NCBI RefSeq assembly: GCF_035046485.1
Contig: NC_085137.1
Location: 455,010,980-455,074,979 of the forward strand
Reading direction: 5' to 3'
From: Aedes albopictus
Lineage: Eukaryota > Arthropoda > Insecta > Diptera > Culicidae
DNA: 64,000 bases
Notes under the pieces: generated by a model
The model's database searches: none
What the model was told of the DNA's origin: nothing
What the model saw: only the letters and a program-made list of their open reading frames with translations
Translations under genes and position numbers: made by a program
Shown: piece by piece, positions 23,122-34,800 of the stretch
Layout of the letters: each line of letters starts with the position of its first letter
Numbering within the stretch: the first letter of the stretch is position 1

Positions 23122-25074
23122 TAATAGGGTATGTGTTCCATCAGTAATCTCACGCTCCCATATTCATCCTATTCGAAAACAAGCGATTACGGCACCGATT
23201 GATTCCGTTATTTTTGTTATCATGGCTGCTTACTTCTAACAAAAAATACAAAAATAAGAAACAAAACAAACAGCGCTTCAATCCTTTGTTTTTCGTAGGA
23301 TGAAAATGGGAGCCACATGCTTATGTCGTTTTCGTTTTTGATTCAGTTCCAACCTGGGTTGGAACTGTATCAGATCACAGTTTCAACCCCAACCCGACTT
23401 CGGTTTCGCTTGTACTAAAGTTTGTTTGACGTTGTTTGTTTACACATTTTTCGCCGATCCAGTTCCAACCCAGGTTCAAAAACGAATTCGACATTAGTAA
23501 GGGAACCAATACCCTACATGGATTTGCAGCATAGCTGAACCTTTCCGTCATAAGACTGACGAAAACCAATAGTTTGTAATGGAATTGTTCGCGTGGATTT
23601 GTAGTACTGAATCAATTGCTCGACATGACCCTATGTCTCACATACGATTATGCTAATGACTCATTAAAAGATTAAAATCTGATACTCAGCTCATGTTTGT
23701 CTTCAAAACCTTGTCATATTTAGAAAATGTATGCTTTTAAGGTTTAGCTTCTAGGCTATCTTACCTTTGGTAATAATTTTACTATTTACTGACTAGATAG
23801 TCAAAGTTAGAATTCACAGAGAATGAGATCATTTATAGTACTACAGCACCATAGGAGGTCACTCACACTGCGTTTTTATAGAACGGCATTTTGTTCTACT
23901 AATAGCAAACAGATGCTACTGATCTCCCTTAACATAGATCCGCAGCCTAATGCACGCGCCCTGTCGGATTTCATAAGCCTCGGAGATTATAACCACCTTC
24001 AATGGTATTCCCATATACTATCCCACATTATTGTCCCATCAAGGGTCTGACTGAGCTCATAATCCCCCTCAGTGGTAATATTCTCACCAGCTTGGAATTA
24101 TATTTTCCCGGCACATAAGTGATTTCGACAACATACCGTTATACTATGCCGTAGTATAATTGGAATCACTATATCAGAAGATTGAATTATCTGATTTTAA
24201 AATTTGCCATTGAATCTACATTCAGTTCAACCAATCAACACTGCAATGCACAATGGTCATATGCCGAAAATCAATGCTTCGTGGAAGATATAAACCAAGC
24301 CCAGGGATCTCAAATAGACTAGTTTTCTGAAAAGTTAATTAAACATTTTCCCATTTTGGTCACTAACCTTTGCAGGGCGGCGCCTGAAGCTGAAAACAAT
24401 CTGTATTTTCAAACCACAGAAAAGTACACAGGTCGCTAAATTTCGTATCTGATAAAACAAAATTTTTAATTTTCTCTACAATATCATCAAATATATGTAC
24501 TTATTTCATCTATGATGTGAAACTACATGGCGCTGGATCAGTGTAGTATGGTTGTACATCGAATTTAAGCTTTTTTTTACAGTTATAGTCATTTTGTTTA
24601 ATGACCATTGCACAATGGGTCCAGAGCCGTATTTACGAAGACAAAAATGTTTGTGCCTAAACCATAAGTTTTGGATACATGGTGTCTTTGGGAAAGTTTT
24701 TTCTTATTTTTTTACCTTTTTTCTCATTATTGTGAAATTAGGGTGGTCCCTCCAGTTTAGCTGATCCAAACATCTGCTTTTTAATAGTTTTATGTACGTT
24801 TACAAAATGTTCTACAAAGTTGTAAAACAACTTATTTGGAGCAAGTTTGCCGAAGAAACCATTATTCTATCTCTTATGGTTCCTAACTTATAAATTTTTT
24901 AAAGATTCATGTTAGGGTGATCCATGAAATTCAGTTTTCTTGAAATAACTTTTAATTTGCTCGTTTCTCGTAAATACTTTGTTTCGAGCACTTTTAGAAC
25001 TATCAACGACGCATATTTTCCAAAGAGCTCAATGTTCTAACTCTTAAGGTTAAAAAGATATTGGTATTTTTCTT
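23122..25074. other. Unassigned AT-rich sequence
   Basis: A near-perfect 24-bp palindrome around CCAACCTGGGTTGG lies at 23346-23369, and a related half near 23460. From about 24730 two AGGGTGRTCC blocks (24740 and 24912) suggest further debris of the repeat that follows. No supported gene. Confidence 0.3.
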
Positions 25075-26405
25075 TGAAAAATCACTTTTTTTCAAAAATT
25101 TATATCTCAAAAAGGAGCAAATTGATTTTCAATCTCTCGGTTGCATTGGAAAGAACAGATACTCTGTTCTATTTATGGTGAAAAAACTGCAGGTACCTTT
25201 TTTGTTTGAAGCTTTTTATTGAATTTTTAAAACACGATTTTTTTCATGGAAAAGCAGTTGTAACTTTGAAATTCGATGATATACAAACTTGACGTCTTCG
25301 GCAAAATTGTGAGTTTTTGGCTGCTCTAAAAGTGCCCAGAACAAAGTATTGCGAAAAAATCAACACATAGAATTATATAGAGTAAAAACAGATTTTCATA
25401 TGAAAAACGATACACTTCACGCAAATTCAACTCGTATTTGTTAGATAGATCAAAGTAGCTTGGTAAATGGTCGTCCATTTCATTAAAACCAATGTTTATT
25501 TATACTATCATCACCATTAAGGCACCATGTTGATAAGATATTGTAAATCATGTAACTTTGATAGGCTTTTACGTTAACATCAACATAAACTAGTGATTGA
25601 CATTTTCGCTATCCATACATTGAAGTGATAAATTAAAATTAAATTGATGGAAATCAGCTCGAAATCACATTTTGAGTTGAGTTCATTGACAAAATATGGA
25701 TTATAAACAAATTTAAACATTTTTGACATGGTTACTTCGATCTATCTAACAAAGACGAGTTGAATTTGCTTAAATTGTTCCGCTTTCCATATGAAAATCT
25801 GTTTTTATTCAATACTAGCTGTCCCGGCAAACTTTGTCTTGCCGTCTCGTGGTAGTTTGACAACTGTTAAGTTCAAAATAGCAGCACACTCTAGATTGGT
25901 TTCATTTTGATCGTGTTGATTTCCATCCCAGCTCATGAAAAATCAGTATTTTATTAATTTTCTTATTTTTCTAGTTGATTTTCCTAACTTTTTGTACATA
26001 CAAACACAGCAACCATGAATACGAATCAAACAGTTCAAAGGTCAGCCTGATCGGTTCAGCAGTTCCTGAGTTTTGTTGCCTCAAAGGGACTTGAAACTCA
26101 TTTTTATATATAGATAATTTAATGTGTTGTTTTCTTCACAATACTTTGTTTTGAGCACTTTTAGAGCAGCCAAAAACTCACAATTTTGTCGAAGACGCCA
26201 AGTTTGTATCTAATCGATTTTCAAAGTTACAACTGCTTGTTTATGAAAAAATCGTATTTTCAAAAGTTAATAAAAAGCTTCAAACAAAAAAGGTACTTGC
26301 AGTTTTTCCACCATAAATAGAACGGAGTACAATCTTTCCAATGCAATCGAGATATTGAAAAACCATTTGCTCCTTTTTGAGATATAATTTTTTGAAAAAA
26401 AAAGT
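25075..26405. mobile_element. Long fold-back element with interrupted right arm
   Basis: The left arm (25075-25460) pairs with the right arm (25727-25815 plus 26118-26405). Matched blocks include TTGTTTGAAGCTTTTTATT, AGTTGTAACTTTGAAA, the TCTTCGGCAAAATTGTGAG block and AACAGATTTTCATATG. The right arm is split by an insertion at 25822-26117. The spacer is about 265 bp. There is no ORF. Confidence 0.8.
25822..26117. mobile_element. Insertion beginning CTAGCTGTCCCGGCAAACTT
   Basis: The segment starts with the widespread insect LINE/SINE tail string CTAGCTGTCCCGGCAAACTT and ends with GATCGGTTCAGCAGTTCCTG followed by a short TATATATAG run. Removing it restores continuity of the palindrome arm. I regard it as a truncated non-LTR element or SINE; the exact clade is uncertain. 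Confidence 0.55.
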
Positions 26406-26416
26406 GAAGCTCGTAC

Positions 26417-26896
26417 ATTTTTTCATCAATAACGGCGCCGGCCAGTGTGCTGGTTGTTGCTACTAAAGACCGAGCTCTCCTCTGCATCCCCACAATCAGC
26501 ACGGACTGGGGTATTTGTTAGACGAAAAGGATGGGAGATCTGGGAGTCACCGTTGGGTCGGAGATGCGATCCATGGATAAGGGATATTTATAGTGTTCGT
26601 AAGGCGATGGATTGTGTGGTGAATATGAAGGACAGCGGCACAGTTCGCTTTGGTTGCATAACTTGAAGGCGTTATATACACTGTGCTGGTGGAAGTTGGA
26701 TGAAAGTAAAACAAATTTTTGGAATTCGTTTCTGGTTCTAGCGGTGGCTATGAACATATAAATATACAAGAGTTGTATATACAGAGAAGAGAGAGAGAGA
26801 AAGTGGATGGAAAGATACAAAGTAGGATGAAAGGGACGGGCCAGGGATTGAATCCATGACCTTCTGCATACGGAAGCCACTAGACCACCAAGCCCG
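26417..26896 (-). mobile_element. tRNA-like SINE, same family as 9608
   Basis: Read on the - strand it starts ACGGGCTTGGTGGTCTAGTG, has a B box in GGATTCAATCCC, continues through a TCTCTCTC-rich body and ends GGCCGGCGCCGTTATTGATG followed by AAAA. It is about 480 bp long. The ORFs within it are chance. Confidence 0.7.
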
Positions 26897-27582
26897 TTTG
26901 AACATTTTTTTTTAGCTAAAACAATAATTTTCTAGAAAGTTCGTTTTTTTTTTAATTTTTGTTTGCAAAATAAGGGACCAAATTGGGGAAAATTGCCAGG
27001 TGCCTTATGTAAAAAAATGTAACTTTTGACATTTAAAAAATCCCATGAAGGCTATGAGGAATATGAAATACTGCATCAAAGATTGCTATTTTTCCATGGA
27101 AGTACTCCAAAACGCTACATTTCTCTACAGTTTTTATTCTATGAAATTCAAGCCTTCAATTTGAATCAATACATGAGTTTTAAAATATCCGGGTTAACCA
27201 CCAGAGTGCGAGACCGCCATCTTTCATTATCCAACATGTTGTATGTAAATATTTGTGCATTAATGTGGATACACGATAGGTGTTGGATCCTGTCAGATTC
27301 ATATGGTGTGAATAGGGTTGCCACATACGTGGGTATCACACAATTATTGACAAGCTGGATAATTAAAAATTGAACAAACATACGATTGAACGATAAGTTG
27401 CTAGTGCCGCGAGTGGCAATCAAACCCTTGACCATCGCTAATGAAACAAGCGTGCAACCAACAATTCCTTAAACCCCAACGAAGAACAAGGTTGTTAAAA
27501 GTACAGAAATGGCCACCACAATAACCGCTTTGATGTCACTTGAAGCTTCAATAGTACAAGCCCAACAGAAACTAGCTGGAAA
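26897..27582. other. Unassigned AT-rich sequence
   Basis: Overlapping 115- and 89-codon ORFs on opposite strands have no recognisable domain. No repeat family is recognised. Confidence 0.3.
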
Positions 27583-27741
27583 TCCCAGACAACCAGTCAT
27601 CGTATAAGATGTTGCATAAGATGTTAAAGTGGAGGCGATATGCGTACATTTTACATGCGCCTAAATGGAGGCATGCACGTATAAGGCCTCCACTTTATTA
27701 TCTTATGCAACATCTTATACGATGACTGGTTGTCTGGGATG
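27583..27741. mobile_element. 159-bp hairpin MITE
   Basis: Arms of about 55 bp run from CCCAGACAACCAGTCATCGT to its complement, with only a few differences. The loop is rich in TGCATGC-like sequence. No ORF. Confidence 0.75.
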
Positions 27742-27794
27742 TTACCTAATACCTTGAATACCATTTTCAGACCTCTGACTTTGGCAGATTTCCA

Positions 27795-28396
27795 TATTTG
27801 TTCATAAAAATAGCAGTGAAAATCAATTTTCATATGGAAGAGTCAACTTTGACATTCTGTATCTTTGATCTCTTATGACCAATTGAGCTAAAAAATTGCC
27901 AGCGAACTACAAAAATGCTAAATTTTATTAAAGCAAAATTTACATTTTTTAGAAGCACTTGCAAAAAGGTTAAGTAAAAATGTTCAAAATAATAGCAGTA
28001 TTTGTTTTAATTTTTGTTCAGCAATTATGTTTACTATTTATTTCCTTACATTCTAATTTGTTACCTCGACGGATGTTGTCCGAATATCGTGCCATTTTTT
28101 TTTTCTTATTCAAGATAGAGCTTCCCAACAAACATTGTTGTACAGTAACATATGAACAATCTTTTCTTCAGTTTGATTTCGAAAAATTTGTCGGAATAAG
28201 CTGTTATTCAGCTATCGTTATTAGTTGGGTTATTTACACTGCTATTAATTTGAACAATTTCACATAGTGTTCAACTTTTATATTTGTAGTTCACTGTCAT
28301 ATTTCAACTTAATCGGTCATAGGAGAACAAAGTTACAGCATGTCAAAGTTGACATTTTTTTTTATGAAAATTGGCATTCACTGCTTTTTGTATGAA
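27795..28396. mobile_element. Fold-back element upstream of TMX3
   Basis: Arms of about 90 bp pair (GTTCATAAAAATAGCAGTGA with its diverged complement near 28375-28395; GTCAACTTTGACAT; TCTTATGACCAATT). The 95-codon ORF in the spacer shows no domain. It ends about 440 bp before the TMX3 start codon. Confidence 0.65.
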
Positions 28397-28837
28397 CACA
28401 GATGTAGGAACACTACAAACCAGAGAAATAAATTTATTAGTTGTACACACCCTATGCACCACGCGTCGTGAGATACTGCAATGTGCGTTTCCCCTTAACA
28501 AATCGAAATAAATGTTTAGGGGAGGGCAGAGTGCCTGCCGTTCATGGTTTTCCCGTGCATGTATGTATTTCTACCCGACGGTTCTCACTGTTTGACATCT
28601 TTCATTCATTACACCTCGATTCAGCAGAAGAAGAACGTTCACATTCTGACAATATACCTAGTTTTGCCTCGAAGGCTGTGCCCGAAAAAGAATTGAAAGA
28701 ATTACATTTTTGGAAAATAGTTGATGCTAAGTTTATTACACTGAATCACTGCACAAGTCCAGGTGTTTGCCATGTCAGCTTGAATCGATCAGGAAGGAAT
28801 CTCTAATTGAAACTTTTTCACCGAAACCAATCTCAGG
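28397..28837 (+). promoter_or_regulatory. TMX3 upstream and 5' untranslated region
   Basis: This 440-bp interval between the fold-back element and the TMX3 ATG must hold the 5' UTR and probably the core promoter, unless an upstream non-coding exon exists. I see no TATA box in a convincing position. A 121-codon reading frame (28441-28806) opens with TTG and lacks a domain; I do not call it a gene. Confidence 0.4.
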
Positions 28838-28880
28838 ATGTTTTTAAATCAATTGAAATGTTTGATCTTCCTGGTGCTGG
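28838..28880 (+). CDS. TMX3: TMX3 exon 1: signal peptide start
   Basis: Encodes residues 1-14 plus one base (MFLNQLKCLIFLVL). The donor is GG|GTAAGC. The ATG at 28838 is chosen because the hydrophobic core follows directly; the in-frame alternative frames give no signal peptide. Confidence 0.85.
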
Positions 28881-31800
28881 GTAAGCAAAACTTTTTTTAC
28901 CTGTTAATTGAATTATGTTATAAGAAAAAGTAAGAAAATCAATTACCTTGAATTTACACAGCTGTTTTAGGTACCAGCTCAGCCGTGGATGGTTCCCGGG
29001 TGCTGGAACTGAGCGATCGCTTTCTGGACGTCCGAAACGAGGGCCAGTGGTTTGTGATGTTCTATGCTCCGTGGTGTGCCCATTGTAAGAAGCTGGAACC
29101 GGTGTGGGCTCACGTCGCCCAGGCCCTGTTCAACACGAATATCCGAGTCGGGAGGGTTGATTGCACTCGGTTCACTGCCGTGGCCCAGGCCTTTAAGGTC
29201 AATGCCTATCCGACAATTTTGTTGTAAGTATTCTTTGTGTTATAAGTGATCCAATTTTTAAGTTCTTAAGAGTATCATTTATCATTTGACGATTTGCTAG
29301 GAAAGTTTTCTGATTTCTTTTACCCTATATCATCTGAGAATTTTCTGGCTGTTTCGTAAGGATTGCCACACAAACTCTGCTAGAAATCCTTTTGTAAAAA
29401 TCCTGAAATTATTTAAAAGATTACTTCAAGAATTCAGTTCTTTCGCCTGAAACTACCAGGAAAGGTTTCTGAAATTTTCTTCTCAAAATCATCTGAGATT
29501 TTTCTGCCTGTTCCATATGGATTGCCACATGAATCCTGCTAGAAATACTTTAGCAGAAATCTTGAAATTAATTCGAAAATTTTCTTTAAGAATATCGTTG
29601 TTTAGCCTGAACATGGTATAAAACAACTCTCTGTTATTTGCGAATAGACTGTCCAAATTTTGGATAATTTATACTTTCTGAAACAAATAAAATGTTTGTT
29701 CATATATATTGCAGCATCAAAGGTCCCTACGACTACGCCTACAACGGGGATCGAACCAAGGACGAGCTAATTCACTTTGTGAACAGACTGTCGGGACCAC
29801 CAGTTCAGCAGGTCACCCGAGCGGACAGTATCGACATCCTAAAGTCAAACAATCCCATATTCTTCACCTACGTCGGCAAACAGGACGGGATCCTGTGGGA
29901 CGTCTTCTACAGTGCGGCGGAAGTCTACCAACCGCATAGTTATTTCTACGCAACCTCAGTGGAGATAGCCAAGAGGCACTTCGACATTGATACCGTTCCG
30001 GCAGCCTTGGTCTACAAAGAACGGAGCCACTACTACTTCCCATACTCGGACAGCTTTGAGTTAATTGAGCCTGTTCATCTAAACGAATCCTTGTTCCGAT
30101 GGGTCAACGAGGAACGGTTCCCGACGTTCCCGAAGGTTACCCGGAGTAACATCCACCACATTCTGCAGACGAAGAAGTACCTCGTCCTGGCGGTAGTCGA
30201 GGAGAACAAGCTGAGCGAGATTGCCGCCCACGAGCAGGAGTTCCGCGATATGGTGGAGATATTCGTGCACAAGAACAAACACAAGTATCATGGTCGGTTC
30301 CAGTTCGGTTGGGTAGGCACACCGGATCTGGCACATTCCATTGCCATGGACAAGCTGGCAACGCCGCATCTGATAGTGCTGAACGCTAGCACCAACGAGC
30401 ATCATATACCGGAGGACGATCCCCTGCAGTTGACGCCGGAGGCGATCGAGCTATTCTTGGACAGCATTCATAATCAAACGGCTCCGGTGAGTTTTTTAAA
30501 CATTTTTTTTTTCAAATATTTACGTTAGATACTTACTAATCAAGATACTAGAAGTTCTAATAAGAGAGAACTTAATGAGCTAAGCAACTTGTTGGAGGTT
30601 GCTCTGTTGTGTAGCTTTGGGTTCATTCCAATATTACGTAACGTTAAATTTGACAATTTGGACCCCCCCCCCCTACCCCACGTAACAACTTTTGTAAGGG
30701 AAATTTTGAAATTTTGTATGAAGCGTAACACAGCGCTAGACCCTCTGCCTCCCCCTTAACGTTACGTAATATTTGAAAGAGCCCTATCTCAGAAACTCAA
30801 GTTATTCCCGATCAACAATCCTGTGTACACACTCAACTCGCGTTTGCTAAGTTTAAGTAGTATGTTCGTGTTCTTCACGCTTGGCACGGTGAATCTCTTT
30901 GACTGGGATATTGCAGGTGTAATATGGTATGTGGGGGCAGCAAGATGGGTCAGGGGGCAAGATGAGTCAGTGCCGTATTCAAGCGTACAATATATTTTTG
31001 GAATCTTTTAATTGTTTTCCCAGATCAACGACGTGGATCCACAGAAAAGTGATGTATTTATTTGAGAATTCTTTACGTTCCTTGCACAGAAAAAAATGAA
31101 ATATTTTAAGTTATACTTTTTATGCTATACATTCCATATAACGACGTGTAATGTGTAGACGGAGCAAGATCGGTCACCCTAATTTTTCGGTATGTTTGCA
31201 GTTTTTGAAAACGTTTTATTTTTCATTGAAAGGCTATTCTGTGACCTACATTATCAAAGCGATTAGAGCACTGAAAATTTGTGAAAATATTTTTAATATT
31301 TTTCTACAAAAAATATAAGTTTTCGAAGTCCGTTTATGGCTACCTGAACAAAAATCTTCTAGTTCTTAAAATAGTCTACCGATATGTTTCAACACTTCTT
31401 TTATGTAATCCGTACGTATGTAAAGCTTAGGTGTATAGAGAAAAAATAGAAGATATAGTATTTTTTGTTGGAGAAAAATCGAGTTTTCAGATAGGGTCAG
31501 CCCCTGGTCTTGCCCCTGTAAAAATGAGGTGGGGCAAGATGAGTCATGTTTTGAAAATTGCTTGTCAAGAAGCAGGTTTCATACTTTATGACTTTTCTAT
31601 ACTCTTATATCATAGCTGACTAGTGTATCTGAGAGTCGTGGTAGAAAACAGAGAAATACGATTTATATTCAGAAAGTTATAAATATTCATTTCTTAGGTG
31701 ACCCATACTGCCCCCACTTACCATTTGTCAGTTTGCTTCTATGATCTCTTGACACATCTATGACACTGCATAGAAGGGTTCCGGTCCATACAGAACATTC

Positions 31801-34800
31801 AGAGATCTCTCCCTAACTAACTGGTCCGCAATTTCATTGCCTGCAATTCCTCAATGACCTAGTATCCAGAACAATTTTACAGTATGTTTTGCAGCCAGTT
31901 CTTTCAGTAGTATAATGCACTCCCATTCTAGCTTAGAATAACATTCAAATGTGCAGAATGCCTTTAAAGCTGCTTGCCTGAAAAGATGTAGATACTCACA
32001 TGTCTAGATTCTATTTTAAGACAGATGGCAGCACCTTCCAAAGTGGCTTGAATTTCAGCTTGAAACACCGTTGGCCATTTAACCATCGGTATGGCGAGTT
32101 TAGTCCTGGGTCCATATACTCCAGTCCCAGTTCTATCACTCATTCTTGATTCATCCGTATATAATAAAATAGATCCTGGTCGAACCATTGGTCCTCCTGA
32201 TTCCCATACGTTCAGCAGTACCCAACGACCCCCAGATTGCCGTCTCGCTTGCAAGGTCCCGTTATTTGGACTTAGGAATCCCCGAAGGAATAAAATGACT
32301 AATCCCCGAAGAAATACCGAAAAAACTCCCCAAAAGAAATTCTAGGATGAATACCTAAAGGAACTCCTGCAATAATCTCCGAATGAACTTGTGGAGGAAT
32401 CCCTGAAGGATCTCCTGGACTAATAACTGCAGGAACTGCTGTATGGATCCGTGAAGGAACATCTGCAGGAATACCTGGTGGATCAAGAAACTCCACGAGA
32501 GATCCCTGCAGAAACTCCTGGAGAAATCTCTGATTGAAATCTTAGAAGGATTCCAGGAGGAATTCCCGAAAGAATTTCAAAAGGAATCCCCGAAGCAAAT
32601 CCAGGAGAAATCTCTGAAGGAATTACAGGAGGAATCCCCGGAGGAATTTCAAGAGAAATTTTTCAAAGGAATTCCCCAGCGAATTCCTGGAGCAGTCCTC
32701 AAAGGAATTCCAGGTGGAATCCCCGAAGGAATTCCTGGAGGAATCCCCGAAGAAATTCCAGGAAGATCCCCGAAGGAATTCCACACGAGGAATCCCCGAA
32801 GGAATTCCACACGAGGAATCCCCGAAGGAATTCCAGGAAATTCACGAAAGAATTCCAGGAAGAATCCCTGAAGGAATTCCAAGAGAAATCCCTGAAGAAA
32901 TTCCAGGAAGAACCATCGAAGGATTTCCAGGAGGAATCCCCGAAAGAATTCTAGGAGAAATCCCCGAAGGAATTCCAGGAAGAATCCCCGAAGGAATTCC
33001 AAGAGGAATCCCCGAAAGAATTCTTGGTGGAATCCCCAAGGGAGTTGCAGGAATCCATGAAAGAATTCCAGGAGGAATCCCCAAAGGAATTCCAGAAGAA
33101 ATCCCCAAAAGAATTCCAGTAAGAATCCCCAAAAGAATTTCAGGAGAAATTCCCGAAGAAATTCTAGGAAGAATCTCCGAAACAATTCTAGGAGAAATTC
33201 CCGAAGGAATTCCAGGAAGAATCCCCGATGGAATTCCATGAGGAATCCCCAAAAGAATTTCAGGAGGAATCCTCGAAGGAATTCTCGATGGAATCTCCGA
33301 GGGAATTGCAGGAATCCACGAAAGAACTCCAAAAGGAATCCCCGAAGGAATTCCAGGAGAAATCCCCGAAGGAATTCCAGGAAGAATCCCCGAAGGAATT
33401 CCAGGAGAAATCCCCGAAAGATTTTCGAGGAAGAATCTCCGAAGGAATTCCCGGAGAAATCTTTGGAGGAATCCCAGGGAAGAATCCCCGAAGGAATTCT
33501 TGGTGGAATCCCCGAAGAAATTCCTGGAGGAATCCCCGACGGAATGCCAGGATGAATCAACGAAGGAATTCCCGGAGGAGTCCCCGAAGGGATTCCAGGA
33601 GGAATATCCGAAGCACTTTAAGGACATTCCTGGAAAAAAATCTGGGGGAATTCTTTTATGAACTTCATGAGAGATCCTTCAAGGAGATTCTGGATATATG
33701 CCTGATTAAGTCCAAAAGAAACCTTTGAAGGAACTCCTAGAAAAACGCTGTATGAAGAATTAGCTTAAAAGTTTAATTTCACATAAAAAAAAATCTTTGA
33801 ATAATCCCTGAACGAACTCCGAGAAAAAATTCCAGAAGGAACTTCTAGAGAAATCCCTGATGCATCTCTTGGAGGCATCACTGAATACTCCTGGAAAAAT
33901 CTCCGAAAGAACTTCAGGGGTGATCCCTGAACTCCTGCAAGAATCCCTAACGGAACTGCTTGAGGAATCCCTGGAAAAAAAATTCTGGAATAATCTTAAA
34001 TATACTCCTGGAACCTGGACTAATCCCTGAAGACCCCTTCTGGAGGAATCGCTGAAACTTCTGAACGACGAAATCCTGAAGAAACGTCTTTGGAAATTCT
34101 TGAACTTCAGAAGGAACTACTAGACATCTAGAACCTCCTATTGGAATCCCTAAAGGAACTTCTGGAGGCTTCCCTGAATTCTCCTGAAATAATCACTGAA
34201 AGAAGTCCTGTACTGATTTATCGACCGTATTCTATAATTAACTTGATGATTTTGTGGCTATATCGGTCTCTTTCTACTCATAAGTATAAGGGAGTAGAGA
34301 TCAAAGTGGATAATGAAATGATAGATATGATAGAATTCGCTAGGTAGCGAACAAGTGTGAAAATTTTATAGAAGGTGAAATTAGGCAAGTAGGCCATGTA
34401 TTGAACGAATACATCGAATGCGTGAAACTTCTGCCGTGCGACCTGTGCTTTTAAACAGATCGGCTTGGTTGGTAGTTCATACCACCTTACCAAGACTGGC
34501 AAAAGTTTCAGGCACCCGACTGCCTATGTATTGTTCTGTTTTCATCACAAATTCTATCGATCGGTAGCTTTTTCGGAATTGGGTTTTTAAATTAAGAAAA
34601 ATGTATCCATTTTTTGATTTTATACGAAAGAGCATCTTTTTCTGAGCCACTATGATTTTTTTCAGATTTTTAGAACTTTATTTTGGTACCTAAAATCAAT
34701 TTCAAAGAGATTTTTTGAAATCACCTTTTGACAGCTGGGTAACTGTTTGACAGCTCCACCCAGTACAAAATGCGACGAGGGGTGATTCGACAAATCGCTC

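Noticed and set aside
28441..28806. 121-codon frame just upstream of TMX3
   Set aside because: It opens with TTG rather than ATG, has no recognisable domain, and lies where the TMX3 5' UTR is expected.
29709..30405. Several ORFs on both strands within TMX3 exon 3
   Set aside because: Shadow frames of the TMX3 coding exon.
32649..33728. Long ORFs (up to 303 codons) on both strands
   Set aside because: They are translations of a 24-bp minisatellite; overlapping frames on both strands are equally long, and residues repeat every eight.
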